This document shows, in pieces, positions 1-10,720 of a stretch of 64,000 bases of DNA. Both the position numbers and the translations under genes were made by a program. The stretch comes from Escarpia spicata (Eukaryota; Annelida; Polychaeta; Sabellida; Siboglinidae), in NCBI GenBank assembly GCA_963995525.1, contig OZ023214.1:34235198-34299197 (forward strand), in the 5' to 3' direction. A model generated the notes under the pieces. That model saw nothing but the letters and a program-made list of their open reading frames with translations, did not search any database and was not told the DNA's origin. Each line of letters starts with the position of its first letter. Position 1 is the stretch's first letter.

Positions 1-241
1 CAAACTGTCAGCATGGAACAAGACGAAATGTATGAAGCGATTCACTTCGAGAAATAAGTAGCCCTGATAATGCGCCTTCGATATGAACAAGGCACTCTAT
101 CGCCATCCATGTACAGTCACCAATATGTCCCTCGTATGTGCCTATTGCGTCCATAATTTGTTTACGGACCATGCCATCTAGTAACAGAACATACGATGAC
201 AGAAAACAGCCCGGCCAGTGCCAAAGTCAAAATGATATATG
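1..241. other. 3' flank of ankyrin gene
   Basis: Sequence downstream of the ankyrin stop codon, presumably 3' UTR. No minus-strand AATAAA (TTTATT on plus) is present, so the transcript end probably lies outside the window. Confidence 0.4.
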
Positions 242-3200
242 TTAATATCTAAATGACCGCGTCCGGCTGAACGGACTACCGTTGACCACATCTCCGTTCT
301 GCAGCGGCGAGGCGAACATATTGCGCCCTCTGGCGAGCTTCACGGGTGTCTGGAATCGTTTGTGCGGCACGGGTATTCGACTCCTGTTGCGTCCACTGTC
401 GGTGTTGATACTGCTACTCGACGAATTGACAGATGCCTGACCGCTGAGACGACTATCAGGACGTTCTTCGATGCCGAATGAGTTGTTGTTTTCGCTTTCG
501 GTTCTACTGCGAGAGTAGTCGGACACGTGCTTGTTGTCGAGGGGAGGGCTGATGGCGTAGCGGTTGTTGTTTAGACTATCGTTGGACATCTTCCGTTCAG
601 GCTGCGGTCTGACGATAGCCTTGAAGACTGACTTCGGTGTCCGGTCTGCGAGAGAATCGGTCGGACTGATACACTCGTCGTCAGTGGACGACACGCTGTT
701 GCCGTAGCTGCTACGCGGGAATCCGTTCGATTGTCTAACGGGTGTGTGTGTCGCATGTTGGCTGAACTTAAGCACGTCCGGTCTGTTCTGGTTCGCAGCG
801 CGTGGCTTGTTGCCGAGACCAGACGACGATAGAGGCGCCGCGTAGCGCTCGTTGTCGTTTACCGGATGTGTGATTTGATGCGCACGCGCTCTGCTCGCGA
901 CGTTGCACGATTGCGTCATCGACGACACGTCAAGTAGGTCGGGCTCCGATAATTTCGACGAGCTGGGTATCTTGCGTAGATTGGTGCCAGAAGTGTACAT
1001 GCCGGTCTTGTGTGAGTTGGGGGCGGTGGCCGGGTTGCGTGGACGCCGCAGCGACCCTGTGCGGTTGGAGAGGCGAGACAGGGCGGTCGTGTTGGTGTTC
1101 CGGTTGGCGAGGTCGGCGTTCGACCCGGAGCCGTAGCTGGACCGCAGACTGCGCTCCCAGTTGCTCAACGAGTTGGCACTGACCACCTCTGTGGCGGCCA
1201 GATTGGCCGTGGACGAGCTCTTCGGTGACTTATTCGTGGGTGGCCGGCGGACGGCGTTGGTCTGTCTCTCGCTCGCCTGGATCAGCTGTAGGACTGGGCT
1301 GAGGGTGGCGTCGCACATCGACTGGGTGGATAGGGCAGGCGATGGCGCCGGCGATGGAATTGGTGAAGGAGACGTCAACGATGACGGTGACAGCAAAGGA
1401 GACGATGACAACGTCGGTGATGGTGACAACATTGGTGACGGTGACATAACAGATGACGGTGATATCATCGATGACGGTAACAACATTGGTGACGGTGACA
1501 TCATTGGTGACGGTGACATCATCTGTGACGTAGACGGGTCGCCGAGACAGAGGTCTGCCATGTTAAGCACGCGACTTCTCGCCTTAACTCGCGGCGTCGA
1601 CGGCAGCGACGCACAGCGATCATCTAGGGGCACGATGCGATTGTTCACCGGCAGATGGACCCGCGAGGCGAGTCCGCCCACCGACTCACTGGTAATGGTG
1701 GTCCGGCCGCTTGCCCGCTGCGCAACCGGGGTCGTTCTTTTGCTGACAACAGGGGCAACGCGGCCACTGATGAGCCACGCCGTCCGTGCACCGGAAGTGC
1801 GCGGTAGACTTCCGGTGTGGTACGCGGCGTTGGCCGTAGCACGACTCAACACGTCCGTGTCCTCATGCGACTGTTGGCGCACGTTCTGCTTGGCGCCGCG
1901 ACTCGTGCGACCGGCGAACGTTTGTCGTGACCAGCTGGTCCTCTGGAAGGCCGCCGCCGTGTGGACCGGCTCGTCGTCCCACGCGTTGCCGCGGTCTTTG
2001 TACGTCGGCCGCGACGGCGTGACGTCATCGCCGCTCCTGTTCGAACACACACTCGCCGTGTCGTCCTTGGACGTGTCGTCAATTCCGGTGTCGCTGCGTT
2101 CAGTCTCCACGTCGTCTAGCTCAGCAAACTGCACAAACTCCATCAGTTCACACGACACCGGGAGTCGAACGACCTTCGCCGCGACGTTCGTTCCGATCGC
2201 GTTCAGCACCTGCTTCCGGCATAGTTCCATCAGCGACCGAGTGCGGCGCTTGGCAAGCTCGATGTTGAGCAGCAGCGACGAGTCGTGCGGTACAACGGCA
2301 TCGGAGCGAGCGCTGATAAAGTCTTCCGCGAACCGCACTCCGCGACCAGCAAGGCGGAATCTGGTGGCGTCACTTCCTGCGCGCAGCAGCACCGCGACGA
2401 GCGCCGTCTGTCCGGTGACGTAGGCGATCTCTAGTGGCGTGTACTGTCTGTCGTCAACTTGTCGCTGACTCAGCAGCGGATGTTCCGACAGTTCGAGTAG
2501 TCGCTTCAGTAGAACGCCTTGATCGAGGTTGCAGTTAGCACGGATTAAGGTCTTGACGACTTCATCGACTCGTGCATCACGTCCAGCGGGACACAACAGG
2601 GCGTGGATGAGCGCCGTGGCGTGTGAGCGGTCGGCGAGGTCGACTCCGGCACCGCGGACCAGCAGCAACTTCGTGATGTGGATGTGAGCACCGGCGCACG
2701 CGAGCATGAGCGGGGTGCGTCCGCCGGCGCCCTTCAGGTTGACGTCGAGGCCGGCCCGCAGCAGGAGGGGCACGACCTCCGTGAGACCGTCTCTCGCGGC
2801 GACGTGCAGCGCCGTGTTGTGGGCGCGGTCGGTCGCCGCCACGTCGCATCCGGAGCGCAGCAGCAGCGCGACGACATCGAGGCGCCTCATGCGCAGTGCG
2901 GCGAGGAATGGCGTGTCCCAGTGGCGGTCCCTGGCATTCATCTCGGCGCGGGCTCGCAGCAGCATGGCCACGACCTCGGCGCCGCCGTTGCGCGCCGCCC
3001 AATGCAGTGCCGTGCGCCCCGTCTGTGCGTCCTGTACGATCACGTCGGCCACTCCGCCCTGCTCCAATAGCACGACCGCCACCTCCCAGTGCGAATGGCG
3101 GCATGCAAGCAGCAGAGCCGTCTGGTGGCGAGCGTCGCGTGCGTTAACCCCAGCACCGGTCGCTAGGAGTTCGGCGACGCACTCGCGAGAGCCGCGCTTC

Positions 3201-3439
3201 GCCGCCAGGTGGAGCGGTGTATCGCCCTGCATGTTTGACGAGTTGGCGTCAGCGCCGGCGGAGAGAAGCGAGCGCACGATTGTCACGTGACCGCCCCTGG
3301 CGGCGTATGCGAGTGGTGTGTTTCCGGCGGAGTCGACTTTGCCGACACTGGCTCCCGCCTCGATGAGCTTCTTGGCGCACACTTGGATGCCTTTTCTTGC
3401 GGCCACGTGGAGCGGGCCCTGCTGCTTCGTGTACGTCAC
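242..3439 (-). CDS. Ankyrin gene, terminal exon
   Basis: This 1065-codon exon has a stop TAA at 244-242 and an acceptor AG at 3441-3440. Its first codon is GTG (Val) read through the splice, not a start. About ten ankyrin repeats fill roughly residues 8-370 of the exon. The remainder is disordered. That the whole tail sits in one exon, with no intron for 3.2 kb, contrasts with the short exons of the carboxypeptidase gene. Confidence 0.85.
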   Translation of the reverse strand: MTYTKQQGPLHVAARKGIQVCAKKLIEAGASVGKVDSAGNTPLAYAARGGHVTIVRSLLSAGADANSSNMQGDTPLHLAAKRGSRECVAELLATGAGVNARDARHQTALLLACRHSHWEVAVVLLEQGGVADVIVQDAQTGRTALHWAARNGGAEVVAMLLRARAEMNARDRHWDTPFLAALRMRRLDVVALLLRSGCDVAATDRAHNTALHVAARDGLTEVVPLLLRAGLDVNLKGAGGRTPLMLACAGAHIHITKLLLVRGAGVDLADRSHATALIHALLCPAGRDARVDEVVKTLIRANCNLDQGVLLKRLLELSEHPLLSQRQVDDRQYTPLEIAYVTGQTALVAVLLRAGSDATRFRLAGRGVRFAEDFISARSDAVVPHDSSLLLNIELAKRRTRSLMELCRKQVLNAIGTNVAAKVVRLPVSCELMEFVQFAELDDVETERSDTGIDDTSKDDTASVCSNRSGDDVTPSRPTYKDRGNAWDDEPVHTAAAFQRTSWSRQTFAGRTSRGAKQNVRQQSHEDTDVLSRATANAAYHTGSLPRTSGARTAWLISGRVAPVVSKRTTPVAQRASGRTTITSESVGGLASRVHLPVNNRIVPLDDRCASLPSTPRVKARSRVLNMADLCLGDPSTSQMMSPSPMMSPSPMLLPSSMISPSSVMSPSPMLSPSPTLSSSPLLSPSSLTSPSPIPSPAPSPALSTQSMCDATLSPVLQLIQASERQTNAVRRPPTNKSPKSSSTANLAATEVVSANSLSNWERSLRSSYGSGSNADLANRNTNTTALSRLSNRTGSLRRPRNPATAPNSHKTGMYTSGTNLRKIPSSSKLSEPDLLDVSSMTQSCNVASRARAHQITHPVNDNERYAAPLSSSGLGNKPRAANQNRPDVLKFSQHATHTPVRQSNGFPRSSYGNSVSSTDDECISPTDSLADRTPKSVFKAIVRPQPERKMSNDSLNNNRYAISPPLDNKHVSDYSRSRTESENNNSFGIEERPDSRLSGQASVNSSSSSINTDSGRNRSRIPVPHKRFQTPVKLARGRNMFASPLQNGDVVNGSPFSRTRSFRY

Positions 3440-5068
3440 CTACGGCATAATGGAGTCGTATATAGGGTTGTTCCTGTGAATGAATTGTATATATATGTTA
3501 TAGAACACGACACAGGGAGACATACAAAGCGTGAATTAGAACATACACGGGAGAGGGCTACAAAGACAGAAAAAGGGAGGGAGGAATGAGTGAGTGAGTG
3601 AGTGAGTGAGTGAGTGAGTGAGTGAGTGAGTGAGTGAGTGAGTGAGTGAGTGAGTGAGTGAGTGAGTGAGTGAGTGAGTGAGTGAGTGAGTGAGTGAGTG
3701 AGTGAGTGAGTGAGTGAGTGAGTGAGTGAGTGAGTGAGTGAGTGAGTGAGTGAGTGAGTGAGTGAGTGAGTGAGTGAGTGAGTGAGTGAGTGAGTGAGTG
3801 AGTGATTTAGTGAGTGATTTAGTGAGTGAGTGAATGAGTGTGGGTGGGTGCCTGGGGGGTGGGTGAGTGAGTGGGTGGTTGGGTGAGTGAGTGAGTGAGT
3901 GAGCAAGCGAGCGAATGAGTGAGTTAGTGAGTGAGTGAATGAGTGAATAAGTGACTAAGCGAGTGAGTGAGTGAGTGAGTGAGTGAATAGCGAAAGAGTT
4001 AACGAGTGATTGGGTGATTGAGAAAAAGAGAAGGCGTGTGCACGCGCGTTTGTGTGTTAGTGGGTCCGTGTGTGTATTTGCGTGTGCGAATACGGGTGTG
4101 TGGCAATGCGGGCGCATGTGTAGACTGTGCGTGAAAGCGAGAAAAATTACATAAATTATTACAGTACAATATACATAGACATATACATATGCAAGCGTTT
4201 ACAAACATACACAGACGTACACATTAGTATAGGTAAAACATGGTTAATAGAGCAAATGTTTGAAGAATAGAGTGAAACCAAACCGAATGATGGAGGGGGA
4301 GAGAAAATGGAGCAATTACACAGATATTCATAGAGCGACAGGGCTTGCATCTTATTTAGTTTATGCTCTAGTCGCTAGCTGGCAGCATGTAAACAGGACA
4401 AGGACCACTTGAGTGGTTCAGCCGCTAATAGTGATGATAAAATTACTACTCTGGCCAGATATGGTAAATAAAACACATTCTTCGCATCGTATAACGTATA
4501 CGGCTTAACAATCGCAGAAACCAGGCGCGCGGCAAGTATTTAAGGAAACCGGCCCCTGCGTCATGGATTAGGTTGCTTGGCAACATGAAGTAGATGCTGA
4601 CACAATATGCTTACATCTATCCTCATGCAGATCCCATAGTAATATTTGAAACGTGTACACTATCGCGTTAGGGCCTATCGATGAACGTCGACTTCACTTT
4701 CTCTCCGACGTTCGTGTCATGGCTGTCACGGAAGAACAACCAGGTTATCCCGTCCACGGACGGGCATTTTTGTTAGCACGTGACTCACCTTGTTGGGACT
4801 GCAGCCGGCCGTGAGGAGCGTGTGGACAAGGGTGGGTGTCGCCCCGGCTAGCTCGACGAGGAGATAGAGCGCTGTCCGTCCGTCCTCGTCGACGCTATCA
4901 GGGTCTGCACCGGCCCGCAGCAGGGAGACGACGCACTCCTCGTTGCCCTTGGCCGCCGTTTCGAGCAGCGACTCCGAGAGAATGGCCGCAGGGATCTTGC
5001 CGCCGACACGCCGTCTGAGGAGCTTCGACAGACGGCGGCCATCGCCGTCTCGGATCGACTGCACGATG
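242..5068 (-). CDS. Ankyrin-repeat protein with long Ser/Pro-rich tail, last two exons
   Basis: Two coding exons, 5068-4789 and 3439-242, join in phase 0 across a GT-AG intron: donor AAG|GTGAGT after 4789, acceptor GTAG before 3439. They give at least 1158 residues. The first exon starts one base before a codon, so an upstream exon must supply two bases and the start codon; I did not find it. The N-terminal third holds about twelve ankyrin repeats (TPLHVAARKG, DTPLHLAAKRG, RTALHWAARNG, NTALHVAARDG). These stack into a binding surface for other proteins. The rest is low-complexity and rich in Ser, Arg, Pro and Asn, so probably disordered. There is no signal peptide or membrane segment, so it should be intracellular. 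The tail contains an SPSP minirepeat and an SRIP motif near the end. GC content is far above that of the flanks. I do not recognise the orthologue; ankyrin scaffolds are many and the tail matches nothing I know. Confidence 0.85.
1322..1535 (-). repeat. In-frame minisatellite coding an SPSP repeat
   Basis: About 210 bp of imperfect 15-18-bp units read GGTGACGGTGACATCAT on the plus strand. On the coding strand they give repeats of the type (M/L)(M/L/I)SPSP or SPSS. The frame is kept throughout. The degenerate end grades into PAPSPALS. It looks like a length-variable linker. Confidence 0.75.
3587..3990. repeat. (GAGT)n microsatellite in ankyrin intron
   Basis: About 54 near-perfect GAGT units run to about 3803, then decay through GATTTAGTGAGT and GGGT variants to about 3990. 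The array fills the 3' part of the 1349-bp intron, starting about 150 bp from the acceptor. One strand is purine-only apart from T, so slippage and length variation are likely. Confidence 0.9.
4789..5068 (-). CDS. Ankyrin gene, penultimate exon
   Basis: The exon encodes 93 residues with two further ankyrin units (ETAAKGNEECVVSLLRAGAD and a degenerate RTALYLLVELAG unit). Acceptor TTGTTGCAG ends at 5069 and donor GTGAGT starts at 4788. It opens in phase with one extra base (C). Confidence 0.75.
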
Positions 5069-6879
5069 CTGCAACAAGATAGGATCTCAGATGCCGCTGC
5101 CTATACAGAGCACAAGAGTCAATATTCAAAATGTTACTGTACGTTTACAAATTGCATTAAAACGGGAATTTCCCTTGTCAGTAATAGCGTTAGTAAAACG
5201 CACATAACACAGTTGTTCACATAATTATAGCAATTGTTGGAAACAGAACTTTGACTTTTATACATGGTGTGTGCAAGCGTTCGCAATTCGCATAAAAATG
5301 TGCTGATTTAGATCGCAACATGTTAATATACGAGTTACTGTTGCCTAATTGTTTTTTATGCAACCGTGCACTTGCAGTGACTTGGTATTGGATTTTCAAA
5401 TTTTGCTATTGAATTTTATGTTGTGTACACCATTTAAGGCTAAAATAGCAGAATACAATGTTTTACAAAGGGCTTGTTTCTTGGCTGGAATGTCTGACTG
5501 AAAAGGTTGGTTGACAAGACGACGACATTATAGTAAGTAATTATATTTTGCATCTAAGCGCCACATTAAATATGCTCTGATCACGGTCAGTCAATTTGTT
5601 GGCCGCCCGTATAATACGGGCGAACCTGGTTTCATTTGACCTCATTTTTGACAGAAAGTCATGTAAGACAGCGAGTATTAGTGTAAATGTTGATATGAAT
5701 ATTGTCGTGCGAAAACAAAGAATAATTTAACGTCTAGTTTAAAGATGCATAGTTGACATAGTAGTTTGGCCTATATGATTAGTATTATTTAATTTGCCGA
5801 TACATAATTGTGTAGTACATGTACAAAAAGTACAATCTGAGCGCTCTTTCCACACTTTAAAATATGCCGACGGAGGTTTAAGTTCGCTATTTAACCTGGG
5901 AAATCGATCCATTCATTTCCTTCATTCATTCATATCCTTCTTGACCACAACATAATATAAACCAATATGTTGTAACAGCTGGCAGTGTAACCATCGGACG
6001 TTAGTTGTTAACGATTGTTATGGTCAGTTCATTATTGTTGAATATTGTTATAATACAGCAACGTTTTAACGCATATTTCTGTGTGGGACTGCCAGGTGCG
6101 GTTTCTATGGTCAACACACCGGTGCACACCTACAACGAACTCGGTCAGTGGTCGTTCATCATGCCACACGTTGACCACATGGTTCCAAGCGTATAATTAC
6201 GGGCCCTAATGACGGGTCCGGCAATTGCCCAGTGCAAGATCAAAATCTAAGATTTGCACGATACGTGACTCAGCCGAAACGGAGAACATGCACGTATCAC
6301 CTGCAACTATAGGCCACGTGTCAGGCGATATAAACATTCGTGTGTCGATATATTAGGTCTAGATCGCAATCGCCCTGTTTGCTGCCAGAGTACCCGATGG
6401 CAACATATCGCAGTCCACAATGACAACAGTATATAACCAACAGGGTTACCTCGTATCACTGCGGCTAGATCGGGTCGCATCTGATTATCGACGGATTGGC
6501 CCACACACGAACCGAAGTATGTCGCCATTAAATCATGTCGCTTTAGGGCTGTCTTGTAGGTAAGTACGACTAATGACTAAAAAGAAGATTCATAATGTAA
6601 TGGTGTGTTTGTTGTTGTCGTTTTGTTCAATCTTAGTCAGTGACATATCGGTGCCAAGAAGCTAGTGAGAAGCATTGAAATGGAATGGATCTATCGTGGG
6701 AACAGTCTTGTATCTGATTGCTGCTGTCATAACATTCAACTCATCGTTGTTACGACATTAGAAATAGTGTGTTAGCACGAATGGCGATACAATGTCAACT
6801 ATCGTTATGCAATACAGAGCATTAATTGAAAGTAGATAACAAACGTTTCAATGGCAAACCCAAATGTCAGTCATAAGTA
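5069..6879. other. Upstream of ankyrin exons, no gene recognised
   Basis: AT-rich sequence that should be intron of the ankyrin gene, since the 5' exon is missing. No ankyrin-like reading frame is visible. The only structure noted is a 17-bp perfect palindrome GCCCGTATAATACGGGC at about 5606. Confidence 0.4.
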
Positions 6880-6885
6880 CGCGTG

Positions 6886-6920
<35 letters not shown>

Positions 6921-6967
6921 GCACGCACGCACGCACGCACGCATGCACGCACGCACACACACACACA
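6886..6967. repeat. (CA)n/(CACG)n microsatellite
   Basis: A CA run, then about nine CACG units, then CA again. Open frames across it encode only dipeptide repeats and are not genes. Confidence 0.9.
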
Positions 6968-7440
6968 TTCACACCTGTGGTTGGTGCCAACATTCATAAG
7001 TAAAATTGACATGGTGAGAGGAATTTCGTCTTGTCAACTACGTAGTCAACTAATGGTCGCCTCTCACGTCTTTTGATGTAGGTGTCACAACCGTTATACC
7101 GGCGTACAGCCAAACACCAAGCATATGATTCCACCACTCAGTTACATTGCATAAGGACAGGCAGTGCCGGTGTGACGCACATAAATTCGAAACTGTCATA
7201 TAAGGCCAAAGGCGTGACATAATGAATTGACGTCCCGCCTGGACCCAGTCCAAAGACTTGAGCATTTACTTGGAGCAGTTCACCTTATCATCTGCTAGGA
7301 GCGGTCGTAGACGTTAACGGTACATACTTGAGTGTAAAACAATTCTGATATCTTACGGGCAGAACATTTACATAAAGCCAGCCAAATTATGTGGACGTCA
7401 CCGTAAATGGTGCCGATGCATCTCTGTCTCTGACTTTCCT

Positions 7441-7441
7441 T

Positions 7442-7476
<35 letters not shown>

Positions 7477-7502
7477 TGCCTGCCTGCCTGCCTGCCTGCA
7501 TG

Positions 7503-7574
<72 letters not shown>

Positions 7575-7637
7575 TGCCTGCCTGCCTCTGCCTGCCTGCC
7601 TGCCTCTGCCTGCCTCTGCCTGCCTGCCTGCCTGCCT

Positions 7638-7712
<75 letters not shown>
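7441..7712. repeat. (TGCC)n microsatellite with TCTGCC interruptions
   Basis: About 270 bp of TGCC units interrupted at several points by an extra CT (TCTGCC), plus one CATGCC. The interruptions recur, which suggests block duplication inside the array. Open frames on both strands are by-products. Confidence 0.9.
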
Positions 7713-9470
7713 CTGTTTCTTTCTATGGACTTCCCCATAAGGGACTGTAACTGCGACAATTGAAGAAACATCAGCCACCTGAGAAAACACACTACATCCT
7801 TTGTCGGCGTGTCTGGCTGTTTACACAGAGCCCTGTCTGTGTAACCCGAATGTTTGTATTTGTACCCTAATGTTTGCCAAATTGCCTTCTTAGGCACCCA
7901 CCATTGCGACACACAATGAAACGCGGTGGTTAATATTGTTCCCATGTAAACGGTGTGTTCATTATATTTGGCAAATCATCAAATTTCGGCAATGTAATAT
8001 AAACAGCCTCAATCGCTAAAGAATCAGTCCTACGTCAGGACAATTGCAGCCCTAACTCGGGGTTACATTCCTCCGGTCAGAGATCGGTACTCTGTGTGAC
8101 AGATCTGTGTCACGGGTCGGTTAAATGCCGTGTAATATAGAGAAGTGGTCGTGTGCACTCGCAATGTTAAAGAACGCATTCCTTTGTGAAGTGACTATAA
8201 AAAGTTTCGACAACATACATCATCAACAGGCGCTTGAAAGACGAAGCGGCACCGTGAAACGGCTGTACAATCAAGGGCGTCCAATCTCTACATCAAAATG
8301 TGAAATAATATAGTCACGGTTCAGTGACTCTCAGCGCCATAACATATGTCAAAACAAATCGCGAAGGGAAAAAACAGTATCTCTCTCCCAGAAGGACGTA
8401 AGCACTAAATTGCCGTAGCCACAAGTTAAACACGATGATGTCTCCTTGGATGTTAATCTTTCACGGGCGTGGGTCATGCCCGGAGTGGGGTCGTATATCC
8501 ATCATATGTCGCAGTCGTTCACGGTTCGCTGAACAGAATCATAAAGAGTTGGCGTTTTAGCGTTATTTTCATAATGTTAACTTCATCTTTAGGCCATATG
8601 TGGCTGTCGTAACTGATTTATGCACTCCAGCTTTATGTGAGACTGAACCTTTGGTTGATATGTCAAATCAGCTCACCCAAGTAAAACATTACCAGTTTTG
8701 TTATCATCACATGCTTTAAAGGTGTTCGCCGCTTCTCTGGCGCATTTGTCGTAACGTGCGTGTGCGTGTGTGCGCATGTGCGTGTGTGTGTGTCGGTAGA
8801 GGTGTAGGTAGGTGTGTACGTGGGTGGATAGAGAGTGATGTAGGGAGGACTTGTCATGTCTGACACTTAACTCTTGACTAATGTTTCCTGTTTTTATTGT
8901 TTCGCTGCCAAGTTGAATGTGGCGCTTTTTCTCAGACGTGTGGGACAGCATGTGTTGTAGTAAAACGGTTAGGATATAACTGACCCTAATATTTTACGCT
9001 CCCCGGTTTGTTGTGGTCATTGTCAGGACACAGCGAGGGTAAATCGAATGACCACGTTAGTGTCTAGTCACTATGGGTCCGTATTGTAGCGCCACCATTG
9101 ACACTGCGACACTACGACTATGTTCCGAAGCCACTGATTTGGTATTGATACATTGGCAGCTTGACAGAATGATTTGATTTTTGCAGATTTACATTTTGAG
9201 ATAATCACTTGATCCAGATCGAGACAATGATGTAGTCTAAAAGAATGATTATATGCTCAGACAGAGATAGCTTGAGAGAATGATTTTGTCTTGAGAAATT
9301 GACAACTGGACAAAACAAAGAACATACGTAACAATCACTAACTTTAATGCTATTATAGCAATCCATCAATGCACTCGTCTTAAATGCTACCTGTACATCT
9401 TTCTTGCCAAACGTACGACAACATGGATAGCTCTCGGTCCCAGTTCTCAGCTCAAGGGAAAGCCCCATGC
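7713..9470. other. Intergenic, no gene recognised
   Basis: Unique-looking AT-rich DNA. A short degenerate GT-rich patch lies at 8757-8830. I see no convincing exon or RNA gene. Confidence 0.35.
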
Positions 9471-9471
9471 A

Positions 9472-9508
<37 letters not shown>

Positions 9509-9509
<1 letters not shown>

Positions 9510-9708
9510 CACTTTGCCTTGGATTGCATGGAGGCAACACAGTTAAGTATATATATATATATACACAGTTAAGTATGTATATATATAATTAACTGTGTTG
9601 CCTTTTAACTCTCCCTTGTATATATCTGCTACTCCATTATATAGCATTTTGTCAAAAAACAAAAACAAATCTTTAAAATAGAAACCCATGCAATCCAAGG
9701 CAAAGTGC
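9509..9708. repeat. Nested inverted repeat (foldback) with TA runs
   Basis: A 23-bp sequence starting GCACTTTGCCTTGG at 9509-9531 recurs exactly inverted at 9686-9708. Inside it, GGCAACACAGTTAA (9533-9546) recurs inverted at 9589-9602. (TA)n lies just outside the left arm (9475-9507) and in the loop. The order of arms allows one long cruciform or hairpin of about 200 bp. A small foldback mobile element is the likeliest source. Confidence 0.65.
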
Positions 9709-10259
9709 AAAATCATTGTCTACAAGTTACGTTTAAATACACCTATTGCTGTAATCTGTCGCAATCATTATAGGTGTATATTAAACGGTCGGAATATAAG
9801 AATAGGCTAATTTTACTCCTATATTATATCATTATTGCGAATCACGGCTGGTGTGTGGGAAGTGTAAATGATATACCACACACAATGACACTATGGCTGA
9901 ACACAAACGCCTAGATAATTAAACCATGATACACTGGGTGTAATCGGGTTACGAATAATAAGATTTAATTAATTCCTAGTTAGGACGCATCAATGTGTGT
10001 CGAAGCCATTCATTGTCTGAGTGATAGCAGACGAATCATTATACATTTCTGGTCAATGTAGCTAGGCGTACTTCAAAAAGACGCCATGTTGATTATACAG
10101 TAGGAATTGGAATGCATTATTATCTGGTCATAATACATATAGGGTGTGGACGGGTGTGTCAGCGGTGCTTAGTATAGCATGGAGTGATGATTGTTGTTTA
10201 AGAAATAAACGTTTTGAATATGAGTTCCATACATACATAATTACACATACACATACAAA

Positions 10260-10353
10260 AACGGTACACGCACGCACACACGCGAACACATCAAACGCAC
10301 ACGCACACAGGCACGCACGCACGCACGCACACACATCCTCAAACACGCACGCG

Positions 10354-10428
<75 letters not shown>

Positions 10429-10534
10429 CAATGATACATATATACACATACACAAACGGTACACATAAATAAACGATACACACACAAACGGTGTGCGCAA
10501 ACGGTGTACACACACACACACACACACATACACA

Positions 10535-10607
<73 letters not shown>
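10260..10607. repeat. Two (CA)n arrays with CACG flank
   Basis: CACG/CGCG-rich sequence leads into (CA)n at about 10362-10427. A second (CA)n with CATA interruptions lies at about 10507-10606. All six frames stay open, but only as dipeptide polymers. Confidence 0.9.
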
Positions 10608-10609
<2 letters not shown>

Positions 10610-10615
10610 CAGTAG

Positions 10616-10720
10616 AGTACACATGCACCAACGGTACACATACACCAACGGTACATCAACGGTACACATACACCAACGGTACATCAACAGTACACGTACA
10701 CCAACGGTACACATACACGG
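10616..10720. repeat. Short minisatellite, ACCAACGGTACAC units
   Basis: Five to six imperfect units built from CACCAACGGTACACATA and CATCAACGGTACA directly follow the CA array, and the same ACGGTACAC word occurs between the two CA arrays. It probably grew from the microsatellite edge. Confidence 0.7.

Noticed and set aside
1161..2423. 420-codon plus-strand frame opposite the ankyrin exon
   Set aside because: It is the antisense shadow of GC-rich, codon-biased coding sequence; its Asp/Gly-rich part is the complement of the SPSP minisatellite.
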